Shown piece by piece: positions 37,084-48,800 of a stretch of DNA of 64,000 bases. Numbering within the stretch: the stretch's first letter is position 1; each line of letters opens with the position of its first letter. The position numbers were made by a program, and so were the translations under genes. The DNA comes from Viola odorata (Eukaryota > Streptophyta > Magnoliopsida > Malpighiales > Violaceae): positions 67,799,189 to 67,863,188 of the forward strand of contig OY829541.1 in assembly GCA_963691705.1 (NCBI GenBank). Reading direction: 5' to 3'. The notes under the pieces are model-generated. The model did not search any database. It was given only the letters and a program-made list of their open reading frames with translations, and was not told the origin of the DNA.

Positions 37084-37663
37084 TAGGGGTGGGCATCGGT
37101 CGGTAGTTCGGTATTCGGTATACCGAATGCCCAAAAATAATTACCATACCATACCGAACTAAATTTCGGTACCGTACCAAAATATCGAATTTAATTCCCG
37201 AAATACCGAAATTAATTCTTCATGAGTTAATAAAATGCAAAAGAATTTATAAAAAAATAAAATCAGCTATGCTTCTTCCTCTTTATAATTGACCTGAATA
37301 CCAGTTCACCAAATTAAATTTTTTTTCATAGTGTTTAAGACTACACAACCAAGCCATAAATGACTCGGCTAGACCATGATTGATACAACATAAGAGTAAG
37401 GAGAAACTGTTTGCTTTCAATACTGCTTCAAAAATAATCAACACAAGGCATTTTACCAACATAAAAAATTACAGAAACAGTCCACACCATGAAGAACCAA
37501 AAGGAAAATAGAACTCAGTAATTTTTTTTTATACAAGTACAAGACATTTCGGTACGGTACCGAACCTACCAAATCTAATACCGTACCGTACTAAAATATC
37601 GAACAATAAAAATGTGTAAAAAAAATATCGACCGAATTTGCGTTATTTCGGTGCCCACCTGTA
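37084..37663. mobile_element. Non-autonomous hAT element (MITE)
   Basis: The ends are inverted: TAGGGGTGGGC at the left, and GCCCACCTGTA at the right. The flanks carry an 8-base near-duplication, CTTATATT (37076-37083) and CTTATATC (37664-37671), the target-site size of hAT transposons. The subterminal parts are full of short palindromic repeats of the type TTCGGTACCGTACC and ATACCGAA. No transposase is present. Related ends lie at about 54010-54890. Confidence 0.8.
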
Positions 37664-37671
37664 CTTATATC

Positions 37672-38354
37672 CATAATTCCATATGTTATAATATTAATTA
37701 TAGTTATAGTATGTACCACGAATCGAACTCATAATTTATCTTATAAAAAGGGTCGGTCGGTATATACTAACTAATTGCATTACAGTTTCATGTGTTATGT
37801 TCTATCCTTATGTTATAGGTATTGTAATGATAATTAAAAATATAATTGATTTAAAAGAAAAAGTTAAAAGGAAAAACATGCCACTGTGGGACCAATTTTT
37901 TTGCATCAAAGGAGTCTAGAACACTAGGAATTCTTGTGCAGACAAGACATCATTATTACGTAGAATATCAGACTTTCTTTTGATTAATTAATTTATCATA
38001 TGAATTGTGTAGTTTACAACTTCACATCATCTGCAACTGCAATAATCGATTATATTCTTCTCATTTCTCGGAAGAATGAATTCATTGAAATTATTAAATA
38101 TTGTTTATGATGACAATCAAAAAGAGAAAAAAATATTTTATTTTTAAATTTTTAAATTGAATAAAAAGACAATTAAGAAAATAATAATTTTAAAAAATGG
38201 CTAACAGACTTTGAAATTAGTTAAAAGTTAGTTGAGATGACATGGACAAGGTTAAAGAATCTTAATAATTCTCAACTTAGTGAGAAAGGAGTTCAGTTGT
38301 TGTTTTTTGTTGACTCTTATTATGTACAGTAACTTCACTTTTGGAATTTTAATT
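37672..38354. other. Intergenic
   Basis: AT-rich, nothing recognised. Confidence 0.4.
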
Positions 38355-38543
38355 TTAATTTTTTAGAAGAAGAATGCATTGGTGAAGTTTTTGGTAGGCG
38401 GGGAATGGCCCATCAAAGTTCAAAGCCGGGCTTTGTTTAGGAAGGCCCACTGGGCCATTATCATTAAAAGTTTGGGCCACTACGAAGCCCAGTAAAAGCA
38501 TCATGAACAAACAAAGTATCTCGTGGTTTAGCTTTATGAGCAA
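38355..38543 (-). CDS. Possible small secreted protein (uncertain)
   Basis: A 62-residue frame with a hydrophobic stretch (ILCLFMMLLLGFVVAQ) that would serve as a signal peptide, then a Pro/Asn/Gly-rich mature part (TFNDNGPVGLPKQSPALNFD). I do not recognise a peptide family. The plus strand here contains several GCCCA/TGGGCC motifs (site II-like promoter elements), so the stretch could equally be regulatory DNA. No intron or homologue is visible in the window. Confidence 0.2.
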   Translation of the reverse strand: MLIKLNHEILCLFMMLLLGFVVAQTFNDNGPVGLPKQSPALNFDGPFPAYQKLHQCILLLKN

Positions 38544-39346
38544 AACTATGTACGAGTCATAAGTGGAGTGGACGTGGTACTATGGTAGTCATTGCTTGGA
38601 GCCGTTTGGCATAAACTCTCTCTTCTCTAGTTAAATATATATTTTGCAGTATTTATTGAGTGGAGATGGAAAGGGACCACCAATAATTCCACGAGAGTTA
38701 GCACGTAGCAATTATATGTATGTACCATCATTTTCCCAATTTTCCCAATTACCCTTTTAGCAAAAAGGATATGTGCATTCCCATCATCCATATATTGATA
38801 CTATCCGGAGAAATGGTGGTAGCCCCACGATTCCACTCAACTTTATTTTTGATATATGAAATATAGAAACCGACACGAGCACCCAATATGACACCAACAT
38901 TAATATTGGAGAAAATTAAAAATCACATGATGTCAATAGGGTGTATATATATATTAATGTATATTATATAAAAATATCATTTATAGTAATAATAATAATA
39001 AATTAAAAAGAAGAAGAGTGAGTATTAACTTTACCTCTAACTTTAATGCAGTTAAAACGTCAAAATTAAAATTAAGTTTAGTTTTATAAATACTTTTAAC
39101 AGTTATAATTTACGTTAAATATATTTTTATTACTAATAATTGTGAAAGAGAAAAAATAGGAATGAGTCGGCATGTATCATTTGAACGTCGGCCAAATGTA
39201 CTTCCTTCCTCTGGATGTTCCTGAACTCTAGGCTGAGCCAGTAAACTTTTACTTCGTCTGTTTTTTTTTCCCTTTTTTTGAGCCTTTCGATTTATAATCT
39301 ATTATTGGATGATTGACAAAAAAAGATTTTATTAATATCAATATCA
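38544..39346. other. Intergenic
   Basis: AT-rich; short TAA runs near 38985-39000; no gene. Confidence 0.4.
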
Positions 39347-39355
39347 TTTCAAAAA

Positions 39356-40122
39356 GGAAAAAGGATAAAATACACTCCTACATTTGTATCATAGGTCAAG
39401 ATAAACCATTACATTTGTAATTGAGTCAAATAAGCCACTGCATTTGTATCACATGTCAGGATAAACCACTACATTTGTATCATATGTCAAGATAAGCTAC
39501 TACATTTGTAATTGAGCCAAATAAGCCACTGCATTTATCCATTTGATCTATATTAACCACTCATCCCTTATACCTTGTTTGGATACATCATAAGACTATG
39601 ATTACATAGTTTTTTTTTTATAAATGACATGGCATAAAAATCATGCTCAACATTCATTTTTGCAATAGAAAAATAAAACGTTGAATCAAAATATTCAAAA
39701 ATAAAAAATCGAGCGAGATCAAAATAATATTCGTTTTTTTAGCGATAAAACATCGAGTAAGATCAAAATAATAAACCACTATTTTTGTGCACTCAATTTT
39801 ATTTATTTTTGAGATCCAACTTTTTATTTTTCAATTGTAAAAATGAGTGTTGGTCATGGTTTTTATGTCATGTCATTTAAAAAAGAATACCATGTAAGCA
39901 TATTCTTATGATATATTCAAACAAGGTATAACTATTTTTAGGGATGAGTGGCTAATGTAGATCAAATTGACAAATGCAGTAGCTTATTTGACTGAATTAC
40001 AAATGTAGTGACTTATCCTGACATGTGATACAAATGCAGTGACTTATTTGACTCAATTACAAATGTAGTGGCTTATCTTAACCTATGATACAAATGTAGA
40101 GAGTGTATCTTACCCTTTTTCC
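39356..40122. mobile_element. Mutator-like non-autonomous element with long terminal inverted repeats
   Basis: The element of 767 bases is bounded by a perfect 9-base target duplication, TTTCAAAAA, at 39347-39355 and 40123-40131. The left end GGAAAAAGGATAAAATACACT-like sequence is mirrored at the right by its complement, and the inverted repeats continue inward for about 350 bases on each side. They contain several short repeats of the type ACATTTGTATCA and ACATTTGTAATTGAGTCAAA. A 9-base duplication with long inverted ends is typical of Mutator-like elements. No transposase. Confidence 0.88.
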
Positions 40123-40206
40123 TTTCAAAAAAACCCATGTCTGCTGATGACGTCAAATGCAAACACGTGTGTCCTCATCAGAAAAAAAGTGGAAAAGAAT
40201 ATAAAA

Positions 40207-40290
40207 ACAAGGGGAATTTTGAGAATTGAACGTGAGACATATTACTGACTGAGCGAGAATCATACCACTAAACCAAAAACAATGTTATGT
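40207..40290 (-). repeat. tRNA-Pro-like relic (SINE or tRNA pseudogene)
   Basis: On the minus strand the stretch reads TTTAGTGGTATGATTCTCGC, as in the D-arm and anticodon-stem part of a plant tRNA-Pro, followed by a B-box-like CGTTCAATTCTC. The anticodon stem does not pair and the acceptor stem is not closed, so it cannot be a working tRNA gene. Confidence 0.55.
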
Positions 40291-41998
40291 TTTTTTTTTA
40301 TGAAAGTGGTAAATTATATATAATACTAGTACAAATATAACATAATTTCATATGAGCAATTTAAACAGTTTTCACTTTCATTTTGTTAATTTAATTTGGT
40401 AGAGCTAGTCGTGACCCGGCCGGAGCGAGCCTTTTGCCCCCTTGATTCCAACTCAAGTTAAGACCCGAGGTGAACTGGGTCATGTTCGTGTGAGCTAACA
40501 AGCTTTCGTGTCACCCTGATTTTTATTAGCTGACGTTTAGTGATTGTGCATAATTATTAAAAAAATAAAATAAAACAGCAGGGCAATAAATCAACAACAA
40601 AACAGCTAACAATAAACAGTTTTTTATACTAGAATTTAAAAAAGAAAAGAAAAAAAAGTGAGCCCAAACATTAGTTAAAAAAACCCTGAGAGAGCAAGTC
40701 TTAACAAAATAACACTAAAACATCAAATGAAGGAGAGACATATCCATTGGTTTATTGGAGTGTGCTAAAAAGAGAGCGAATAAAAGCAAGATAATCTGTA
40801 ATTAACGTTGGTTAAACCAACTTGGTTTTGTTCTTTCTAATGAATTGACAGAATTATCTGATCATCATCATGTGCGGTGCTTGATTGATCATATTACAGA
40901 ACGGCCAATTCTTGTTCTTGTTGAACAAGTATAGTCTCAGTCTCAGTCTCTGTCTCTGAGTTTGACGGTCACCTATTTTACTGCAGGAGAACACATTTAA
41001 CAATGCCTGTGTGCGTCGGACTTGTCACAGAGGCGCTAAATGCAATATCCCTCCGCCTCCGCGTCGGACTTGTCACAGAGGATCTAAAAGACCCTTTTCT
41101 TATGTGTCACAAGAGCGCAGCAGTACCACACGCCTGATAGGACACAACAATGAATCCAACGTTTCAGAATATACAACCATAATTTTAATTCGGTTTTGCA
41201 CTGGTTTCAAATTCTTTATTTTCTTATCAAAGTTAATTTAAATTATTTAAATTATATAATTCAAATTAAATCTAAGTTCAGTTTTTTTTTTTAATATTTG
41301 AATTTTCCACATTTTTATTGATTTTTTTTTAAAGAACTCAGATGCGACGCGACCACATAAAAAAAAACAAAAAAAAAACCAATTAAAAGTACTACTATTT
41401 ATCTTTGGTTTAATTTAGTAAATAATGTGGATTACTCTAATTTTTTAAAGTAATAATTTGATTCAGTTGATCAACCAAAATTTCAATTGAAAAATACCAG
41501 TACATAATTCCGTTTATCCGTGATGAAGCCCATGACCAATCTTAACCCAGCTCGTGGATTGCATTAAATCCAAGTTGCTGGTAACTAATTAGTAATTAGC
41601 CATTCAATCTTTTTGTGTTGTGTGTGCGCTCTGCTCTCCATCTTTTCTTTTCTAACCAAAATTGAAATGACGAATTTACATACACAACAACCAAAATCCT
41701 CAATCCTCAAAAACCCATCCTTGAAATCCAGATAACAACACAATCCACCCTCCCATCCAATCACCTCCTTCCATCTGTCCAATTGACCCCATCCCATCAC
41801 CATCACTTCACTCCCCTTCCACTGTTCAAGAAATCAGACCCCATTAACATTAATTTGGCAAGAAGAAAAAAGTCTTATGGCACATGAAAACGTTCAATTT
41901 GTTCCTCTAATACCCATCTTCTTCCATTCTCCCCCTCCTCCAAACTTAAGAAAATAATTGCAAACATCAGCCAAGAAGCCAAGAAACAGTACCTAAGT
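40291..41998. other. Intergenic region and upstream part of the CCT gene
   Basis: No gene supported. A 20-base direct repeat, GCGTCGGACTTGTCACAGAG, occurs at 41013-41032 and 41061-41080 inside a short ORF, and a GTCTCA run lies at about 40933-40960. The last 300 bases are CT- and CA-rich, typical of a plant promoter and leader. Confidence 0.45.
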
Positions 41999-43927
41999 AT
42001 GTCCAGCAAGAGTAGTAGTGGTAGCAGCCCTACTAGCAGAAAGAAGAGAGCAAAATCAACAAAAAAATCAGCAACAAAAGGTTCAAGAAAACCATCAAGA
42101 AAAACCAGAACAAGAACAAGAAAACCAAAATATCTCTCCTTAAAGCTTGAACTTTTCCCATCACAACAGCAACAACAAAAGAAGAAAACAAAAACACAAA
42201 CCCCACAAAAACCCACAATGCCAGAAACCACTAAACAACAACAACAACAACAACTGAATCTCTTCCCTTTGCATCCAGAAAACATGGTCCTAGATCTCAA
42301 CGATGACCATCAACAAGTAGCTTTTCTATTAGAAACAGCCACAGATTCCTCCACCTCTCTTCAATCTCTCTTGGACATTTCATCAAACACCACGTCTACA
42401 GCCACTACAAGCACCACCGCTGCAACCACAACCACATCAGAGGACGACCCACTTTCACTATACAGAGGGCAACAAGATCAGAGTGAGGAGGTGGAGTGTG
42501 GCGGTGGGCCCAGCTTGCTTGTACGGACGGCGATGAGGTGTAAGGAGAGGGATGCGGGTGAGGAGAGGTGGGTTAGCTATTGCGAAGTGGTGAAGAAAGA
42601 ACCAGAGGAAGTGAGCAGCGATCATGATCACAGAATAAATTCTTTTGGGTCTAACATTAATCCTGCTGCTGGTGGTGATGATGAAGAACAGGGGATGAAG
42701 ATGGGTTTAGTTGGATTGAAGCTTGATTATGAAGAGATCTTAAATGCTTGGTCTGATAAGAAATCACTCTTTATAGAAGGAGAATCACCACAAACAGTCC
42801 CTGACTTGCAAGATATTGTAAGAAACCCTTCACCTAATTGTCTACTTAGTTACGCCTTTTAACTTTCATTTATAATTCCTGCTTATTATCCTTTGATTTC
42901 TATGGCAATTTTTCTTCATGGCATGGAATAATTTTGACTTTTCCTTATGATGCTGGTGGTGGTTGTGGTGGCCGGTGATAATTTACTGATCAGAGTCAGA
43001 CTGTATAGCAGACAGAGGCTGGCGAAAATGGCACTGTTCTGTTCTGTTTCACTTTTGGTGGCTCATTATTTTATTATTTGAAATCTTTTTTGCTATTTTT
43101 TTGGGCCGTATTCATGGGACCCATTGTCCTTTTTAGCCAGCTGAGTTCATGGGCCTCTCATGAAAGTCATTAGTGCACCAATTAGCATGTGTGAAGATCA
43201 TCATAGGATTTGGTAATCATTATCATGAGTGAGTTGATTTTCTTTTAGTTGTGTGATTGAATGTGAAAATGTGATTATAGTATTGAACTATATGGTTATA
43301 TTACTAGTTTGATTTTTGTTTTTAATTAGTAAAATGTTGATGTTGTGAACCTTTTTTGTTGGACAGGTGTCATTGGATAATGGGTTGGGGAGTATGATGC
43401 GAGTGCCAGAGATGGGTGGAATGAAAATGGAGAAAGGGCAAAGAGAGGCAAGTGTGCTGAGGTATAAGGAGAAGAGACAGAGCAGGCTTTTCTCTAAACG
43501 AATTCGATATGAAGTTAGAAAGTTGAATGCTGAGAAACGACCAAGATTAAAGGTATTTTTCTTAAACATTTATCTCATAGTATTTGATAGGATTAGTAGG
43601 ACTTAATCAAGAAGGTCTCTTCATTTGAACTTGACGATTAGTGACTAATAATAACACTCGAGTTGTATGGATAAAGCTTTTCCGCTCGCAAGAAGTACAA
43701 TTAAACTATAAGTTTCGTTCTATTAACCATGATAACTGCAAACTTAATCAATTTCGGTGGTGACTAATTGAATAAAACCCATAATTTGTAAGAACAATAT
43801 ATCCGATAAGCTTGTCGTTTAACGAGAATTAGATTTTTTGTATTGTTCAACTTACATTCATACGTATAATGTCTTACGTTTTACAATTTGACAGGGTCGG
43901 TTTGTGAAAAGAAGTGGAGAGGAGTAG
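41999..43927 (+). CDS. CCT-motif protein, CIA2/ASML2-like
   Basis: Three exons (41999-42817, 43367-43552, 43895-43927) give 345 residues. The CCT motif lies at about 299-341 across exons 2 and 3 (REASVLRYKEKRQSRLFSKR, then IRYEVRKLNAEKRPRLKGRF). It is the DNA- and partner-binding module of CONSTANS-like nuclear regulators. Before it lies an acidic segment, LKLDYEEILNAWSDKKSLF, seen in the CIA2/ASML2 branch, which regulates chloroplast protein import and sugar-responsive genes in Arabidopsis. The N-terminus is a very basic Ser/Lys/Arg stretch followed by poly-Gln (about 80-86) and Thr/Ser runs. There are no B-box zinc fingers, so it is not a CONSTANS-like protein proper. Exact target genes cannot be inferred. 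Confidence 0.88.
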
Positions 43928-45056
43928 ACTTGATGTGGCTAGTGGCTACTCTGAAGAACTTGTTCAATTATTTGATATCTTCTTTGTACATTTTGCCTGT
44001 GATTATACAGTGGAGAGGGGTCTGATGAAATCAATCCTAAAAGAGAAAAAAAGAAAATGTAGAAAGGTGGAGGCATTTTGTTTTTAAGTGCTGAGGAATT
44101 CCAAGATTGGGTTGGGTGCATGTATCATGTATGTCGGTATGATGCAGGTGTGTAGTCAACATCGATATTTTCAGTCTGGAAAACTGTTCTTGGTACTATA
44201 CTATACGAACAATCATTTTCCGCTAGATATTCCAAATAAATAATGCTTCAGATATTCATATAATTCACTTAAAATAACCATTTAATTTCTTGTTCGTTAT
44301 TACATTTCTTTAATTTACTCCCCAAAGGAAATGACGGAATGTCTCTTTTTAAGATTTTAATGGTTATTGGTTGGATCCGTTACGTTTGAATTAATCATGT
44401 TTATATCGAGTTAATTCACAATATTTTAATATTTAAAAAAATAAAAATATCAAACTATTTACGTGGGCGATAATGAAATGCCTCGTGGGTGATGGGACTT
44501 AATTGCTACTTGTGAAGAAGCAAAATTGAGCTACATCTATAATCATTTCGCATGCTTACGACGTAGGAGAATGCCGTGATCCTAGATTAAATTTGCTCGA
44601 TCGGTCCACTAATTAACAAGCACAATGTTTCTAACACCAAATAGACATGAACACTTTTGAGTTTTGAGCATTTCTTACATTAATTTCTTGCCGGAAAGTC
44701 CTAAGAAGCTGTGTTACATTTCTTACACAGAAACTATAGATATGAAAAAACAGGAATCAACATTTTTTTTTCTCTAAGAAAAGGTACATATAAACATAAA
44801 CCTAAGCTGATGACTCGGATATGCATCAGCTTACACATACTAATCAGTGATTAAATTAACATTGTCGAACTGACAAACTTACATTAATTACATCAATGAT
44901 CATCTGAACCAAATTAGTGAGATCCCATCACCCCATTTTTGGCAATTCTTAATGTTTGGCGGTTAGTAATTAAGTAATTAAAAGCAAATTAATTAATAAA
45001 CACTTTAATTTGCAATTAATGAGCGACATCATTAATTTGATTAATTAATTCATGCT
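43928..45056. other. Intergenic
   Basis: 3' flank of the CCT gene and AT-rich spacer; no gene supported. Confidence 0.4.
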
Positions 45057-45775
45057 TTATACAATTATGGTACGACAATTTGGAGTAGGGCCAATGTGTT
45101 GGGCTGATGATCCGGCCAAGGCATGAAGACGAAGTTTCCTTTCTTTGATCGCCGGATCTTCTAACAAGAGCACCTTATCCTTGTCTCTGACCCCAACCAT
45201 GTGTAGATATTCACCATCTTCTCTTTCTTTTCCTTTGAAGAGTAACCTTTGCTCCCTTGGCTCCAAGCTTGTCACCAATGACAATATCATCTTTAATTCA
45301 CCTGAAAAATTATAATCAAGAATTCGTTAATCTCAATTCATTAGAGTAATTCTTTATGTGTCGCACGTGCTGTCAGCACTAGTGACTAAAATTAACACAT
45401 ACGATGAACAGTAAGGATGAACTTTTATGTTAAAATGAAGCAGAAAGATGAGATTTGATCAGAAGATTAGATAATGACTGACTTACCGAAGGTGGAAGTT
45501 GCTTCGATAGAGATATCATGGCATTGAGAAACAGTTGAGATTCTCAAAGTGATCAATTCTCCAACACTATCTCCACATTCTCTCTTCTGAACAAGCATCC
45601 CACCTGGCCTAACTTCCCATTTGATCTCATTTGTTCCTCCATAGTTAGATGGTGGTGGTGATGAAGAACTACTCTTCACACTGCTACTCGAACTACTACT
45701 GCTGCTCGCTTTGCCACCACCATTTCCGCCCAGCTTGAAGCTCCCTCTGCAAAACATCTTTGATCTCAACTTCAT
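45057..45775 (-). CDS. Ubiquitin-like protein related to BAG chaperone regulators, without BAG domain
   Basis: Two exons (45775-45487, 45301-45057) give 177 residues. After a basic, Gly/Ser-rich start with a run of serines (about 26-38) comes IKWEVRPGGMLVQKRE, the segment that precedes the ubiquitin-like fold in plant BAG1-4 proteins. The ubiquitin-like fold follows (SIEATSTFGELKMILSLVTS and REQRLLFKGKEREDGEYL). In true BAG proteins an Hsp70-binding BAG domain of about 80 residues follows; here the protein ends about 25 residues later (HALAGSSAQHIGPTPN). Short plant relatives of this kind are known, so this is probably a real subfamily rather than a truncation. Function is unknown. Confidence 0.85.
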
Positions 45776-45890
45776 TTTTGATCAATTTGCTTCTTTTTAA
45801 AACTTTTTGCTCTCTTTTAGCTCTCAAACTAGTGTTGGTTTCAAGAACACAATTGGTAAGGAGAAGAAGAAGTGGTTGAGGTTATGCTAG

Positions 45891-45898
45891 TTATATAG
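45891..45898 (-). promoter_or_regulatory. Putative TATA box of the ubiquitin-like gene
   Basis: CTATATAA on the minus strand about 120 bases before the start codon. Confidence 0.5.
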
Positions 45899-48800
45899 CA
45901 GTGGAAAGTGTGATCAATAGGACAAAAAGATTATAAATTATAGGAATTAATATAGTAAGCGGCCCTTAATTGGTGTTGGTCAAAAAAGTAATAATAATGC
46001 TGTGACATGAATGTAGAGAAAGAAATGAGATTGGGAAGCAATATTTGGTGCATATACGTATTTTTATGTATGGGCATTTTTTCTTTGTTAATTATAATTA
46101 TGTTTAAAGGGTCCAAAGGCACATGGAGGTTGGTGCTTGCTAACACGCTTGCTTGATTAGCGGCCAAACACAATCACTTCACATGCTTCTTTCGTCTTTC
46201 TTTTCTCTTTTTAATCTCTTTGTAGCTTATTAATAAATTGACACAATCAAGGTAGGTTTTATTCGTTAGTATCGAAGGATGATGGGTATGGTGCAATTAA
46301 GTTTTGCAGTTGACAGTTGTAGTTTAGTTTTTTTTTAAATTACTTATATTTTAGTTAGAAAAGCTTGCGATTTGTGTATTTGATGTTCTTTTTCGTTAAT
46401 ATGATCGGTGTATTCATATTATATTAATGTACATCAAAATTCATAAAAAACCTACAGTTTACACATATCGTAAGTATTTCATATTACAATAAAAATGAAA
46501 ATATTAAGGCATTCAAACCTTATTTAGCAGAAAGTATCACTAAAATACGAAGATATCGAAGCTGAATATAATATCCTTTTCACCTAATTAGTAGAAAATA
46601 TGTACCAATTAAGTCCGTAGGTTTTTTAAATTGATATTTGTGAGAGAGAACGGGAGGTATTTGAGGTGGACAATAGGTTATGGTTAGAAACGACAAGAAC
46701 ACAGCAAGCAGGTATGGAAACTGTCAATTTTTGTTTGGAGGTATCGATATAAATGTCTCTTACTGCTTTTTTTCTATCTTTTTTCTTAGAGGAATCAAGT
46801 ATGTTGTTGGGTGTGTTTGTATCATTGTATATCTTATAACTTGTCCTTCACACCTTCAATTAAAAGCTTAATTAACTTCCATTAAAGTTGGTATGCACGC
46901 ATGCTTGATTGTCCTCTCCATTGTCTTCTTTTCCATGGATGTGTATATGCTTTCTAGGGCAAAAAGAAATGGATATTTTTCTGGTAATGTGTGCTTTGAC
47001 AGCGTACCATATCGACAAACACAAAAGGCAAAACTCTGCCAGAGAATTTCTCAACTTGACTTGACTCCAATAGGAAATTAATTATTCAGATGGTAAAAAG
47101 AAGAAGAACAAATTCAAGAATTAATGGAAGATGTCATGTGTTTCTAGCCCATCAGCCTCATTCAAACATGGCATACGACTGCATTTTCTTTGGGGCCGAA
47201 CAATGGAATGGAAGAACCGTAGGGGAGCCATGACGGTGCTAGAGTCATACAATAATAAGCGCAAAATGCATGTAAGAAAGAATTTTACCCCGTCATTTAG
47301 GATTTTGTCTAACTCAATTTCAGATTAATCGTCATCCAATATAGCGATAATTGATTTTAACTTTTAAGGATATTTTTATAGTTTAGTTAGGAAAATCTTG
47401 AGAATTCTCTTTTGCTTTACCTTCTAACTTCTTAGAGTGGTTGGCTAGTCGTCTACGAGGCATCAACCCCCATGTGGAAAAACTTAGAAAATTCAAATCA
47501 TTCCTTCTTTCTTCCTTCTATTCCTTTAAGTTTTATTTAATTTATCTTGTTTGATTTTTTAAATTTGCACCACAAATATTTTTAAATTCATTAAATAAAA
47601 CTATTTTTTATTTATAATAAGTCGATTTATTAACGGTAAAATGTAGTAGCTGATAAGTAATTACTCTATAGAGAATAATTGAATTAACGGTTACTAACTT
47701 CCTAACGTTGAATCATTCACACCAGCATATTATATTTTTATATTAATAGAATTCATTTGCTTGTTCTAGTGAAATATTCCCTCCTAATCCTTACTTATGT
47801 CTTAAAACACGGAATCATTTATCTAAATTATATAATGCTCAATTACTTTAAAAAAAAAATTAAAGTGATCCCCTTTTAATGAAATCAAGGGATAAGTTAG
47901 CCCAATTTGGTCACAAAATATCATCAAATTATGAATACTTGTTCCCTTAGTGTGGCCATAGAAGCTACCATGAACTTTTTGCAAGATTCAAAAATAATTA
48001 AAACGCGAAAGAAAAAAAAACTAATATTCATAATTAAAAGTGGGATATTTTATATTCTTTCAAGTTTCTAAGGAAAAATATTGTATGAAGGGGAACAAAT
48101 GAAGGAAAACATGTGATGATGACACCCCACATGTTTGTAGAAGAGACATTATACATGACACAAGTTCGTGTGGTGGTTAGGCATTTAGCATTTGCTCACC
48201 GGCTCATGAAATGCACATAGCTAGGCTATTTAGTGGTATATGTGACATGGGACCCTATGTTGGATGACATATATTCCTTAATACTAATGTTCTATCATCT
48301 TATATAGTTATGGGAAAATTAGGTCTTCTCTAATTTTGTTAGAATAATTTGATTAGATCATGACCAACTTTTTTTACAATTTTTTTAAAAAAATTAAAAA
48401 TATAGACAAAATTAGGTTCAAGTCTCTAGTAGTATTTTTACCACCGGCCGCAATTATATAGATATTGAGTATTTAGCGTGTATAAAAGTCTTAAGAAGAT
48501 TTATATTAATTATATCTATTTTTATTTCCTTATTTTCTCTCAACTGAAATTAGTTTTTAATCAGCTGATGGAAGCATACTCGGGATCGGAATCGTTAGGA
48601 GTACTGCCGAATCATTTCTACCAATTTAAAGCCCCAAGTAATATTCTTTTTCTATTATTTCGATTAATTTCGTTCGAGATTTATGTTATATTACTGTATT
48701 CCTGCCGAGATTTATGATTTTTTAATCAAGTTAGTCCAATCAAACCAAGTGTTCTTTTAGCTTCTAACACGTGGGGGCATATACGATACATTTCTAGGGA

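Noticed and set aside
41875..42300. A 141-residue minus-strand frame rich in Cys, Val and Phe opposite the CCT gene
   Set aside because: Produced by reading the Lys/Gln repeats of the CCT protein gene backwards; no family features.
47131..47328. A 65-residue frame in the 46-50 kb spacer
   Set aside because: No motif, no neighbouring exons and normal length for chance in this DNA.
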